A stretch of 27,051 nt of DNA from an uncultured Micromonospora sp. (lineage in GTDB: Bacteria; Actinomycetota; Actinomycetes; Mycobacteriales; Micromonosporaceae), in assembly GCA_937951935.1 (NCBI GenBank), contig CALGAM010000090.1:1-27051 (forward strand). Direction: 5' to 3'. The first letter of the stretch is position 1; every line of letters begins with the position of its first letter. The position numbers and the translations under genes were made by a program. The notes under the pieces were generated by a model. It was not told where the DNA came from. It worked only from the letters and a program-made list of their open reading frames with translations, and made no database searches. Below, in pieces: positions 1 through 7,977 of the stretch.

Positions 1-992
1 TCGAAGAGGTCGACCACGGCGTGGCTGTCGCTGCCCAGGCTGACCGGGCAGCCGGCGTCGGCCAGGGCCCGGCCCGGTCCGATGCCGTCGGCCAGGTCCC
101 GCTCGGTGGTCGGGCAGAGGCAGACCCCGGTGCCGGTGTCGCCGAGCACCGTCCGGTCCGCGGCGGTCAGGTGGGTGGCGTGGACCGCCGTCGTGGCCGG
201 GCCGAGCGCCCCCGCGTCGGCCAGCAGCGCGGTCGGGGTTCTCCCGTGGTGCTCCCGGCACGCCGCGTTCTCCGCCGGCTGCTCCGACAGGTGCACGTGC
301 AGGGGTACGCCGCGCCGCGTCGCCCACGCCGCCACGGTCGGGATCTGGTCGGCGGGGACCGCCCGGACCGAGTGGATCGCCGCCCCGACCCGCACGTGCC
401 GGCCGGCCGGTGCGAACGCGGAGACCCGCTCGGCCCAGCCGGCGGCGTCGCCGTCGCCGAACCGGCGTTGCGGTCCGGTCAGCGGCTGCCCGTCGACGGA
501 GGCGGTCAGGTAGCACGTGTCCAGCAGGGTGATCCGGATCCCGGCCGCGGCGGCGGCCTCGACCAGCGCGGCGCCCATCGCGTTCGGGTCGTCGTACCGG
601 CCGCCGTCGGGGCGGTGGTGCAGGTAGTGGAACTCGCCGACGCAGGTGACCCCGGCCAGTGCCATCTCGGCGTACACGGCGGTGGCCAGGGCCAGGTAGC
701 GCTGTGGGTCGAGTCGGTCCGCGACCGCGTACATCCGTTCGCGCCAGCTCCAGAAGTCGCCGCGCCCACCCTGGGTACGCCCGCGCAGTGCCCGGTGGAA
801 GGCGTGGGAGTGGACGTTGGCCAACCCGGGCAGGGTCACCCCGGGCAGTCGGCGGGCGTCCGGCGGGGCGGGGCTGCCCGGGACGACCCGGGTGAAGCGC
901 CCGTCGGTCACCTCGATCAGCACGTCGGCGTCGGGCTCCGGCCGACCCGGCAGCCAGGCGTGTTCGGCGTGGAACCGCTGGGTGTCGGTCAT
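1..992 (-). CDS. hutF: Formimidoylglutamate deiminase HutF (3' end beyond window)
   Basis: Amidohydrolase-superfamily enzyme that deiminates N-formimidoyl-L-glutamate to N-formyl-L-glutamate and ammonia in histidine breakdown; cytosolic. About 330 residues are visible and the frame stays open to the window edge, so the C-terminus (family length about 450) is missing. Seen in the translation: the metal-binding HSHAFHR motif near residue 62, a VHLSEQP segment, a VHATHL segment, and SLGSDSHAVVDLF at the cut edge, which carries the metal-binding aspartate region. The ATG overlaps the stop of the upstream amidohydrolase as ATGA, implying translational coupling. Other amidohydrolases (for example atrazine chlorohydrolase-like enzymes) share the fold, but position after hutU makes HutF by far the best call. 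Confidence 0.93.
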   Translation of the reverse strand, partial: MTDTQRFHAEHAWLPGRPEPDADVLIEVTDGRFTRVVPGSPAPPDARRLPGVTLPGLANVHSHAFHRALRGRTQGGRGDFWSWRERMYAVADRLDPQRYLALATAVYAEMALAGVTCVGEFHYLHHRPDGGRYDDPNAMGAALVEAAAAAGIRITLLDTCYLTASVDGQPLTGPQRRFGDGDAAGWAERVSAFAPAGRHVRVGAAIHSVRAVPADQIPTVAAWATRRGVPLHVHLSEQPAENAACREHHGRTPTALLADAGALGPATTAVHATHLTAADRTVLGDTGTGVCLCPTTERDLADGIGPGRALADAGCPVSLGSDSHAVVDLF

Positions 993-2236
993 GATCCGGC
1001 CAGTTCGTCGAGGAGGGCGGTGAGGTGCCGGATCCCGGCGACACAGTCCTCGTCGGTCGCCGACTCCGCCGGCGAGTGCGACACCCCGGTCGGGTTGCGC
1101 ACGAAGAGCATCGCGGTGGGCAGGTGTGCGGCGAGGATCCCGGCGTCGTGCCCGGCGGCGGTCGGCAGCACCGGCGCGCCGTCGGCGGCCAGCCGCCGCA
1201 GCGCCGCGACCAGCCCGTCGTCGAACGTGACCGGCGGGCTCAGCGACTCGCGGGTGACGGCCAGCGTGGTGCCGTCCCGGGCGGCCCGCTCGGCGGCTTT
1301 GGCCCGGACCGCCTCGACCAGGGCCTCCAGGGTGTCGACGTCGGCGGCCCGGGCGTCGAGCCAGCCCCGGACCCGGGCCGGTACGGCGTTGGTGGCGTTC
1401 GGCTCGACCTCGACGCGGCCGATCGTGGCGTGCGCGCCGCGCGTGCGGGCCTCCTTGTTCGCCGCCAGCACGGTGAAGGCGTACGTCAGCATCGGGTCGC
1501 GCCGGTCCGCCATCCGGGTCGTGCCGGCGTGGTTGGCCTCCCCGGTGAAGTCCAGCCGCCAGCGGCCGTGTGGCCAGATCCCGCTGGCCACCCCCACCGG
1601 TGCGTCCAGGTCGACCAGGGCCCGGCCCTGCTCGATGTGCAGCTCGACGAAGACGCCGACGCGGGCCAGCAGGTCGGGACGGGCGCCGGCCGGGGCGCCG
1701 CCGAGGGCCTCGGCGAGGCGCACCCCGGCCCGGTCGGTCAACGCCGCCGCCTGCCGCGCGTCGAGCGCACCGGTCAGTAGCCGCGACCCGAGACAGGGCA
1801 CGCCGAACCGGGAGCCCTCCTCCTCGGCGAACGCGATCACCCCGACGGGCCGGCGGAACCGGCGGCCCGCCCGGCGCAGGGCGCGGACCGCCAGCAGGGC
1901 GCTGACGATGCCCAGCGGGCCGTCGTATGCGCCGCCGTGCGGGACCGAGTCGAAGTGGCTGCCGAGCAGCACCGCGTCGCCGGCGTCCGGGCTCGGGCCG
2001 TACCAGGCGACGAGGTTGCCGTTGCCGTCCGGCTCGACGGTGTGCGCCCCGTCGGCGGTGGCGGTGGCGGCGAACCACTCCTCCAGACGGCGGACCGGCT
2101 CGGTGTAGCCGTACCGGAGGTAGCCGCCGGTGTCCGGGTCGCGGCCGATCGGCGCGATCTCCGCCCAGAGCCGGCGGAACTCGGCCACCTGGGGGCGGGG
2201 CGCGGAGGGCTCGGCGACGGCGGGGTCCGGTACCAC
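989..2236 (-). CDS. M20-family allantoate amidohydrolase / N-carbamoyl-amino-acid hydrolase-like enzyme in the hut operon
   Basis: Zinc-dependent amidase of the peptidase M20 AAH/HyuC group, 415 residues, close to the family's usual 400-420. Metal-site motifs seen: GSHFDSVPHGGAYDG (about residues 92-106, first His and bridging Asp), AEEEGSRFG (about 137-145, catalytic and metal Glu), ELHIEQG (about residue 198) and a C-terminal VSHSPAE His motif. The GTG start at 2236 is chosen because GAGGACGG lies just upstream and hutU ends only 11 bp before it; no ATG offers a better start. It overlaps hutF by 4 bp. By homology the name would be allantoate amidohydrolase, but no ureide gene is in sight. 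I infer that it acts on an N-substituted glutamate of the histidine pathway, possibly N-formylglutamate in place of HutG. Confidence 0.88.
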   Translation of the reverse strand: MVPDPAVAEPSAPRPQVAEFRRLWAEIAPIGRDPDTGGYLRYGYTEPVRRLEEWFAATATADGAHTVEPDGNGNLVAWYGPSPDAGDAVLLGSHFDSVPHGGAYDGPLGIVSALLAVRALRRAGRRFRRPVGVIAFAEEEGSRFGVPCLGSRLLTGALDARQAAALTDRAGVRLAEALGGAPAGARPDLLARVGVFVELHIEQGRALVDLDAPVGVASGIWPHGRWRLDFTGEANHAGTTRMADRRDPMLTYAFTVLAANKEARTRGAHATIGRVEVEPNATNAVPARVRGWLDARAADVDTLEALVEAVRAKAAERAARDGTTLAVTRESLSPPVTFDDGLVAALRRLAADGAPVLPTAAGHDAGILAAHLPTAMLFVRNPTGVSHSPAESATDEDCVAGIRHLTALLDELAGS

Positions 2237-2247
2237 GGGGTCCGTCC

Positions 2248-3897
2248 TCACCGCTCGGCCATCGGGATGCGGAGGTTGCCCCGGGCCGCGGCCTCGACCG
2301 CCTCGGGGTACCCGGCGTCGGCGTGCCGGAGCACGCCGGTGGCGGGATCGTTGCTGAGCACCCGTTCGAGCTTCTGCGCGGCGAGCGGGGTGCCGTCGGC
2401 GACGGTGACCTGCCCGGCGTGCAGGGACCGGCCGATGCCGACCCCGCCGCCGTGGTGGATGCTCACCCAGGACGCGCCGCTGGCCGTGTTGACCAGGGCG
2501 TTGAGCAGCGGCCAGTCGGCGATCGCGTCCGAGCCGTCGGCCATCGCCTCGGTCTCCCGGTACGGCGAGGCGACCGAACCGGCGTCGAGGTGGTCGCGGC
2601 CGATGACGATCGGGGCGGCCAGTTCGCCGGAGGCCACCATCTCGTTGAACCGGATCCCGGCCCGGTCGCGCTCGCCGTGACCGAGCCAGCAGATCCGGGC
2701 CGGGAGGCCCTGGAAGGCGACCCGTTCGCCGGCGAGGCGGATCCAGCGGGTGAGGGACTCGTTCTCCGGGAACAGGTCGAGCACGGCGCGGTCGGTGGCG
2801 GCGATGTCGGCCGGGTCGCCGCTCAGCGCCGCCCAGCGGAACGGGCCCTTGCCCTGGCTGAACAGCGGCCGGATGTACGCCGGCACGAAGCCCGGGAAGT
2901 CGAAGGCCCGGTCGTAGCCGCCGAGCTTCGCCTCGCCCCGGATCGAGTTGCCGTAGTCGAAGACCTCGGCGCCGCCGTCGAGGAAGCCGACCATCGCCTC
3001 GACGTGCCGCACCATCGAGGCGCGGGCCCGCTCGGCGTACTCGGCCGGACTGCGGCGGGCCAGCTCGGCCGCGTCGGCGGGGTCGACCCCGACCGGCACG
3101 TACGACAGCGGGTCGTGCGCGCTGGTCTGGTCGGTGACGATGTCGATCTCGACGCCCCGGGCCAGCAGCTCGGGGAACACGAGCGCGGCGTTGCCGACCA
3201 CGCCGACCGAGAGCGGCCTCCGCTCCCGCTTGGCCGCCAGGGCCCGTGTCACCGCCTCGTCCAGCGAGTCGGCGACGGTGTCCAGGTAGCGGGTGGCGAC
3301 CCGGCGGGCCAGCCGTCGCGGGTCGACGTCGACGATCAGGCAGACCCCGCCGTTCATCGTCACGGCCAGCGGCTGCGCGCCGCCCATCCCGCCGCAGCCG
3401 GCGGTCAGGGTCAGGGTGCCGGCCAGCGAGCCGCCGAACCGCTTGGCCGCCACGGCGGCGAAGGTCTCGTACGTGCCCTGGAGGATGCCCTGGGTACCGA
3501 TGTAGATCCACGACCCGGCGGTCATCTGGCCGTACATGGTGAGGCCGAGCTGTTCGAGACGGCGGAACTCCGGCCAGGTGGCCCAGTCGCCGACCAGGTT
3601 CGAGTTGGCGATCAGCACCCGGGGTGCCCACTCGTGGGTGCGCAGCACCCCGACCGGCCGTCCCGACTGCACCAGCATGGTCTCGTCGTCGCGCAGCGTG
3701 GTCAGGGTGCGGACCAGTGCGTGGTACGAGGGCCAGTCCCGGGCCGCCCGCCCGGTGCCGCCGTAGACGACGAGGTCGTCGGGGCGCTCGGCGACCTCGG
3801 GGTCGAGGTTGTTCATCAGCATCCGCAGCGCGGCCTCCTGCGGCCACCCGAGCGCGGTCCGGGTGCTGCCGCGCGGGGCGCGGATCGGGTCGGCCAT
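2248..3897 (-). CDS. hutU: Urocanate hydratase HutU
   Basis: Second enzyme of histidine degradation: adds water to urocanate to give imidazolonepropionate, using tightly bound NAD+ as electrophile; cytosolic homodimer in characterised members. The 549 residues match the family length. Seen: an N-terminal MNNLDPEVAE segment; the glycine-rich GCGGMGGAQPLA nucleotide-binding stretch; YGNSIRGEAKLGGYDRAF; the ARICWLGHGERD segment with the conserved active-site cysteine region; and a C-terminal SIHHGGGVGIGRSLHAGQ run. The ATG follows GGAGGTCCC, a strong ribosome-binding site. It lies 96 bp downstream of the RpiR-type regulator gene on the same strand and 11 bp upstream of the M20 amidase, so the four genes form one probable operon. 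hutH and hutI are not in this window. Confidence 0.97.
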   Translation of the reverse strand: MADPIRAPRGSTRTALGWPQEAALRMLMNNLDPEVAERPDDLVVYGGTGRAARDWPSYHALVRTLTTLRDDETMLVQSGRPVGVLRTHEWAPRVLIANSNLVGDWATWPEFRRLEQLGLTMYGQMTAGSWIYIGTQGILQGTYETFAAVAAKRFGGSLAGTLTLTAGCGGMGGAQPLAVTMNGGVCLIVDVDPRRLARRVATRYLDTVADSLDEAVTRALAAKRERRPLSVGVVGNAALVFPELLARGVEIDIVTDQTSAHDPLSYVPVGVDPADAAELARRSPAEYAERARASMVRHVEAMVGFLDGGAEVFDYGNSIRGEAKLGGYDRAFDFPGFVPAYIRPLFSQGKGPFRWAALSGDPADIAATDRAVLDLFPENESLTRWIRLAGERVAFQGLPARICWLGHGERDRAGIRFNEMVASGELAAPIVIGRDHLDAGSVASPYRETEAMADGSDAIADWPLLNALVNTASGASWVSIHHGGGVGIGRSLHAGQVTVADGTPLAAQKLERVLSNDPATGVLRHADAGYPEAVEAAARGNLRIPMAER

Positions 3898-3929
3898 GGG
3901 ACCTCCGTTTCCGGTGGTGGGTGCGGTGT

Positions 3930-3949
3930 GGGTCGGGTGGTGGGTGGGG
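3930..3949 (+). other. G-rich tract with quadruplex-forming pattern in the hutU leader/promoter
   Basis: The 96-bp gap between rpiR and hutU is strikingly G-biased on the + strand: GGG, TC, GGG, TGGT, GGG, T, GGGG in succession, with further GGG runs at 3918-3921, 3952-3954 and 3963-3965. This fits the G3+N1-7 quadruplex pattern. Because hutU is read leftward, the G-rich strand is the template and the mRNA leader is ACCC-rich. Formation of a quadruplex is inference. Confidence 0.45.
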
Positions 3950-3993
3950 CGCGGGTCGTTGGTGGGTGCGTGGGCTCGGTCGACGGCGACGGG

Positions 3994-4854
3994 CTATCCG
4001 ACGAAGAGCTGTCGGCGGGCGGCGGACTGTTCGAACTGTTCGAGCCGGCGCTGGACGTCGGCGGGCGCGGCGTCGCAGAGCGCCTGCAGCAGCACCATCG
4101 CCATCGCCATCGGCGCGGTGTGCAGGTCGAAGACAAGCTGGGCGCCGACCGCCGCCGGCAGCACGATGTCGGCGTGCTCGGCGGCCGGGCTGACCGCCGA
4201 GTCGGTGATGACCACGACCGACATCCCGGCCGCGCGGGCGTCGGTGAGGGCGTCCAGCGCCTCCCGGGGATAGCGGGGGAGCACGATCGCCAGCATGGCG
4301 GACGCGCCGGCCGCGCGGGCCTGTTCCAGCCGGTCGGCGAGCAGGCTTCCGCCGGAGTCCAGGATCCGGACGTCCGGGTGGACCTTGGCGGCGAAGTAGG
4401 CGAAGTAGCCGGCCAGCGGCGCGGCGGCCCGCAGTCCGAGGACGACCAGTGGTCGGCTGCCGGCGAGCAGGGCTCCGGCGGCGGTCACCGCCTCCCGGTT
4501 GGCGAGCTGCTCGGCGAGACGGTGCAGGTTGTCGGCCTCGGCCCGGACCGCCCGCTGCAGCTCGTTGTCGACCGGCGCGGCGGGCCGGTGGTGCCCGGCG
4601 GCGAGGATCTCCCGCAGCCGGCGACGCAGCGCCGGGTAGCCGTCGTAGCCGAGCGCCATCGCGAACCGGGTCACCGAGGGCTGGCTGACCTTGGCGAGCT
4701 CGGCGACCTCGGCCGCGGAGAGGAAGGCCGCGGAGGCGGCGTGCTGGACCAGGCTGTGCGCGATCCGTCGCTGGGTCGGGGTCAGCCGGATGCCCTGGAA
4801 CAGGTCGAGCAGGCGGTCCGTGGGTGGTGCCGCGACGACAGTGCCGTCATTCAC
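3994..4854 (-). CDS. MurR/RpiR-family transcriptional regulator (HTH-SIS) of the hut genes
   Basis: Sugar- or metabolite-responsive repressor or activator, 286 residues. The N-terminal HTH_6 domain (about residues 10-80) contains LSAAEVAELAKVSQPSVTRF, a typical recognition helix for this family. A SIS sugar-isomerase-like ligand domain spans about 115-245 (VVLGLRAAAPLAGYFAYFAAK, later VVVITDSAVSPAAEHADIVL). The GTG at 4854 is preferred because TACATT lies 6 nt upstream with TTGCTT 17 bp further up, the layout of a leaderless actinobacterial gene; there is no Shine-Dalgarno sequence. It precedes hutU on the same strand, so local control of histidine use is the natural inference. RpiR-type regulators usually sense phosphorylated sugars; the ligand here is unknown. 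Confidence 0.92.
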   Translation of the reverse strand: MNDGTVVAAPPTDRLLDLFQGIRLTPTQRRIAHSLVQHAASAAFLSAAEVAELAKVSQPSVTRFAMALGYDGYPALRRRLREILAAGHHRPAAPVDNELQRAVRAEADNLHRLAEQLANREAVTAAGALLAGSRPLVVLGLRAAAPLAGYFAYFAAKVHPDVRILDSGGSLLADRLEQARAAGASAMLAIVLPRYPREALDALTDARAAGMSVVVITDSAVSPAAEHADIVLPAAVGAQLVFDLHTAPMAMAMVLLQALCDAAPADVQRRLEQFEQSAARRQLFVG

Positions 4855-4860
4855 GAGACG

Positions 4861-4889
4861 AATGTATGCATGAAATATTTCAGAAGCAA
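4861..4889 (-). promoter_or_regulatory. Leaderless promoter of the rpiR-hut operon
   Basis: On the minus strand: -35 TTGCTT (4889-4884), a 17-bp spacer, -10 TACATT (4866-4861), then 6 nt to the GTG at 4854. Spacing is ideal for a housekeeping sigma factor, and the short distance to the start codon with no ribosome-binding site fits leaderless transcription. Seen directly; activity is inferred. Confidence 0.65.
4871..4882. promoter_or_regulatory. Perfect 12-bp palindrome, probable operator of the RpiR-type regulator
   Basis: TGAAATATTTCA is a perfect palindrome, very AT-rich in GC-rich surroundings, and sits wholly inside the -35/-10 spacer of the regulator's own promoter. Dyads with TGAAA half-sites would suit a dimeric HTH regulator; a protein bound here would block RNA polymerase. 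It also lies upstream of the divergent methyltransferase gene and overlaps that gene's alternative ATG at 4870. Confidence 0.6.
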
Positions 4890-4920
4890 CGGGAGCCCGG
4901 GGACGTGGTACAACCTGCGC

Positions 4921-5754
4921 GTGGACGGTACGAAACTGCGACGTGCCATCGCCCGCAGCCGTCTCGCCCCGGTTGCGGCCTTCCCCAAGCGGTTCCTGCG
5001 GGTGGCCCGGCACGACGCCCGGGTCCTCGGCAACTCGGCCCGCTGGCTGCTCACCTCCCGGGAGCACCACAACTACACGTACGACCTGACCAGGCTCAGC
5101 CGCGAGCACCTGGCCTGGTTCGTCAGCGTCACCTGCGAGGTCCCCGTCAGGCAGGTGCGGGCGTACCTCGACGAGATCGAGCACGACGACGCGCTGCGCC
5201 GGCACATCGAGCGGACCACCGCGACCGCCGACCGTCGGGGCCTGGCCGACCGCACCGTGCGGTACGCCCGCCGGATCGGCTGGTACGCGATCGTCCGGGC
5301 CACCCGACCCGGGCACGTGGTGGAGACCGGGGTCGACAAGGGCCTCGGGACCTGCGTCCTCGCCGCGGCCCTGCTGCGCAACGCGGCCGAGGGTGCCCCC
5401 GGCCGGGTCACCTCGCTGGACATCAACCCCGAGGCCGGCTACCTGGCCAAGGCCGAGCCGTGGTCGAGCGTGGTCGATCTGGTGATCGGAGACTCCGTCG
5501 CCTCGATCCAGGCCCTGGACCGTCCCGTCGACCTGTTCCTGCACGACAGCAACCACAGCGCCGCGCACGAGCGTCGGGAGTTCCAGGCCGTGGAGCCGAA
5601 GCTCGCCCCGGGGGCCCGGCTGCTCACCGACAACGTCACCGTCACCAACGTCCTGGCCGAACACGCCGAGAAGACCGGGCGGCGGTTCCTCGCCTACCGG
5701 GAGACACCGGCCCGCCACTGGTACCCCGGCGACGGCATCGGCATGGCCTGGTAG
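4921..5754 (+). CDS. Class I SAM-dependent methyltransferase (Methyltransf_24-like)
   Basis: Predicted O-methyltransferase of 277 residues; substrate unknown. The Rossmann core starts at about residue 130: VVETGVDKGLGT (about 133-144) is motif I, SLDINP (about 165-170) carries the acidic ribose-binding residue, and LFLHDSNHS (about 205-213) resembles the metal-binding Asp region of CmcI/TylF-like methyltransferases. The first 120 residues are basic and helical and have no family I recognise. The start is uncertain. The GTG at 4921 has a -10-like TACAAC 6 nt upstream (leaderless pattern); an in-frame ATG at 4870 would add 17 residues but overlaps the hut operator palindrome. Neither has a good ribosome-binding site. 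It is divergent from the hut operon and probably monocistronic. Confidence 0.85.
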   Translation: MDGTKLRRAIARSRLAPVAAFPKRFLRVARHDARVLGNSARWLLTSREHHNYTYDLTRLSREHLAWFVSVTCEVPVRQVRAYLDEIEHDDALRRHIERTTATADRRGLADRTVRYARRIGWYAIVRATRPGHVVETGVDKGLGTCVLAAALLRNAAEGAPGRVTSLDINPEAGYLAKAEPWSSVVDLVIGDSVASIQALDRPVDLFLHDSNHSAAHERREFQAVEPKLAPGARLLTDNVTVTNVLAEHAEKTGRRFLAYRETPARHWYPGDGIGMAW

Positions 5755-5845
5755 CCGGGCGCCGGACGGCCGTGGCGGCGGGGCGACGGCCGGGTGGCCC
5801 GGGACCCCGCTGCCGCCGGGTCGTCGCCTGTGGCACGGTGGCGGC

Positions 5846-6697
5846 ATGCGACTGGCGGCGATTCACACGTACCCGGTCAAGGGCTGCTACCGGCGCGACC
5901 TCGACGCCGCGCGGGTCGAGCCGTGGGGCCTGGCCGGCGACCGACGCTGGATGATCGTCGACGACGAGGGCGTCGGGATCACCCAGCGCCAGCTTCCGGC
6001 GCTGGTCGCGGTACGCCCCGAGCCGCGTCCCGGTGGGCTGCTGCTCCGCGCCGCCGGGAGCGAGCCGCACGAGGTCGCCGAGCCGACCGACGGCGAACCG
6101 GTCCGGGTGCGGGTCTTCGCCCACCAGCCCGGTGCGCCGGCCCGCGCCGCCGATCCGGCAACCAACGACTGGCTCTCCCACGTCCTCGACCGGAGGGTGC
6201 GGCTGGTCTGGCTGGGCGACCCGACCGGCCGGCCGATCCCCGACGTCCACGGCGTCGAACCCGACGACCGGGTCAGCTTCGCCGACGGGTATCCACTGCT
6301 GCTGGCCAACCAGGCCTCGCTCGACGCGCTCAACGAGTGGCTGCTGCAGGCGGGGAGCCCGGAGGGGCCACTGCCGATGACCCGGTTCCGGCCCAACCTG
6401 GTGATCGGCGGGGCCGCGCCCTGGGCCGAGGACGACTGGCTCAACCGCCGGCTGCGCATCGGCCCGGTCCTCTTCCGGGTGGCCAAACCCTGCGGCCGGT
6501 GCCTGGTCACCACCACGGACCAGGAGACCGGGGCCCGCGGCCACGAGCCGTTGCGGACGCTGGCGCGGTACCGCAACCGCAACCGGCAGCTCGTGTTCGG
6601 GCAGAACCTCGTACCGTTGCGCGGCGCCGCCGGATCCGGTGACACCGTACGCGTGGGCGACCCGGTCGAACTGCTACCCGACCAGCCGTCGCCGTGA
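5846..6697 (+). CDS. MOSC domain protein (YcbX/mARC-like)
   Basis: Predicted molybdenum-cofactor-dependent enzyme of the MOSC superfamily, 283 residues. The N-terminal MOSC_N beta-barrel domain (about 1-115) opens with the typical IHTYPVKGC; the C-terminal MOSC domain (about 125-275) has FRPNLVI at 181-187 and KPCGRCLVTTTDQETG near 214-229. The first cysteine there is at the position that ligates molybdenum in related reductases. Family members reduce N-hydroxylated compounds or move sulfur to Moco enzymes; no electron-transfer domain is fused here, so a separate partner would be needed. ATG chosen; no clear Shine-Dalgarno sequence precedes it. The gene stands 91 bp after the methyltransferase gene and 93 bp before the expansin gene, with no sign of functional linkage. 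Confidence 0.9.
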   Translation: MRLAAIHTYPVKGCYRRDLDAARVEPWGLAGDRRWMIVDDEGVGITQRQLPALVAVRPEPRPGGLLLRAAGSEPHEVAEPTDGEPVRVRVFAHQPGAPARAADPATNDWLSHVLDRRVRLVWLGDPTGRPIPDVHGVEPDDRVSFADGYPLLLANQASLDALNEWLLQAGSPEGPLPMTRFRPNLVIGGAAPWAEDDWLNRRLRIGPVLFRVAKPCGRCLVTTTDQETGARGHEPLRTLARYRNRNRQLVFGQNLVPLRGAAGSGDTVRVGDPVELLPDQPSP

Positions 6698-6790
6698 CGG
6701 CTCCGCGGTCCGGCCCGGGGTGTGGCCGAGGTCCGGCCGAGGGAACGTGCGTGTTGCGCCGATCCCGGACCGTCCGGCACCATCCCGGGC

Positions 6791-7909
6791 GTGATCGACG
6801 ACCCGCGTACCCCCGCCGACCCCGGCGACCAGGCGGACGACCGGCCGGAGCACGGCCGGGACGGCCGGACCGGGCGCTGGCGCCGGTTGCCGACACCGTG
6901 GCTGGCAGGCGGCGGCTCGGCGGTGCTCGCCGCCGTCCTCGGCGTCGTGCTGGTCTGGGTCTCCGGCGAGTCCGCGGCCTGTGCGGCCGCCCTCGTCCCG
7001 CCGGCACCGGCCGCCTTCGCGGCTCCCCGGCCGGTGGCCGCCGCCCCGGTGGCCGGCGCCGCCGTGCCCATGGCCGCCCGTGCCGCCCCGCCGGACAGCT
7101 CGAAGGTCTACAAGGGAAAGGCGTCGCACTACGACGGCGGGAACTCGGGTGGCAACTGCTCCTTCCCCGGCCCGCCGGCCAACCGCCTCTACGCCGCGCT
7201 CGGCCCCGCCCAGTACGCCGGTGGGGCGGCCTGCGGCAGCTTCCTCGACGTGACCGGCCCGAAGGGCACGGTCCGGGTGATGGTGCTGGACCGCTGCGCC
7301 GGCTGCTCGGACGGGAAGATCGACCTGTCCAAGCAGGCGTTCGCGAAGATCGCCGACCTGTCGAAGGGAATCGTGTCGGTCCGGTACCGGTTCGTGGTCA
7401 ACCCGCCGGTGACCGGTCCGCTGACCTTCCGGATCAAGCGCGGGGCGTCGCGGTGGTGGTTCGCCGTGCAGGTGGGCAACCACGGCAACCCGCTGAGGTC
7501 GGTGGCGGCACGTCAGGCCGGTGGTGACTGGCGGAAAGCCAAACGGCAGCCCGACAACTACTGGGTGATCGACGGCGGCCTCGGCCCCGGGCCGTACGAC
7601 ATCCGGGTCACCGACATCCACGGCAACGAGGCGGTGGCCACGGGGATCCGTCTCAAACCCCGGAAGGTGCAGCGCAGTCAGGTCCGGCTGTACGGGACGG
7701 CGCCGAGCGCCCCCGCCCCGTCGGCGGCGACCGCCCACCCCGCGTCACCGGGCGAGCCGGCCGCCGGTGCCACGCCGCCGACCGGGCCGGCCGGCGGTCC
7801 CGCCCTGCCGTCCGGGACTGCCGTCGGTCCTGACGGCGCGTCGTCGCCCGCCGACCCGGCGGCCGCCCCGCAGGCCGCCGCCACGGGGCCGGCGACGGGG
7901 TGCGGCTGA
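6791..7909 (+). CDS. Membrane-anchored expansin-like protein (EXLX1 type)
   Basis: Predicted non-hydrolytic cell-wall-loosening or polysaccharide-binding protein, 372 residues. A hydrophilic N-terminus (1-35) precedes one hydrophobic segment (about 38-58) that acts as signal anchor or signal peptide. An Ala/Pro linker follows, then a double-psi beta-barrel domain D1 (about 105-205) with SHYDGG, LDRCAGC and KIDLSKQAF. The Asp in IDLS (about 178) matches the key Asp of bacterial expansins. D2 (about 206-300) is a CBM63-like beta-sandwich with aromatic residues RWWFAVQVGN (W222, W223) and NYWVIDGG suited to a flat cellulose-binding face. The tail (about 303-372) is Pro/Ala/Gly-rich. GTG at 6791 chosen; an in-frame GTG at 6722 would add 23 residues. 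Plant, cellulose or self-peptidoglycan are possible targets. Confidence 0.85.
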   Translation: MIDDPRTPADPGDQADDRPEHGRDGRTGRWRRLPTPWLAGGGSAVLAAVLGVVLVWVSGESAACAAALVPPAPAAFAAPRPVAAAPVAGAAVPMAARAAPPDSSKVYKGKASHYDGGNSGGNCSFPGPPANRLYAALGPAQYAGGAACGSFLDVTGPKGTVRVMVLDRCAGCSDGKIDLSKQAFAKIADLSKGIVSVRYRFVVNPPVTGPLTFRIKRGASRWWFAVQVGNHGNPLRSVAARQAGGDWRKAKRQPDNYWVIDGGLGPGPYDIRVTDIHGNEAVATGIRLKPRKVQRSQVRLYGTAPSAPAPSAATAHPASPGEPAAGATPPTGPAGGPALPSGTAVGPDGASSPADPAAAPQAAATGPATGCG

Positions 7910-7977
7910 GCGGGACGGCGGCGTGACGCCCGGGCGGTGGGGTGCCCGGCGGCTCGTCCGGCGGCCCGGCGCCACCG

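Noticed and set aside
21..2108. Long open frame on the + strand across the hut genes
   Set aside because: It is antisense to hutF and the M20 amidase, which show full sets of family motifs; its translation is Arg/Pro/Gly-rich without domains. Such shadow frames are expected at this GC content, and the same applies to many others here.
3994..4854. RpiR-type gene as a sugar-isomerase enzyme because of its SIS domain
   Set aside because: The N-terminal HTH_6 domain and position before hutU show a regulator; isomerase-only SIS proteins lack this domain.
1927..4920. Very long fusion upstream of the methyltransferase
   Set aside because: The + strand frame is open from 1927 but runs antisense to hutU and rpiR; the methyltransferase fold begins only after 4921.
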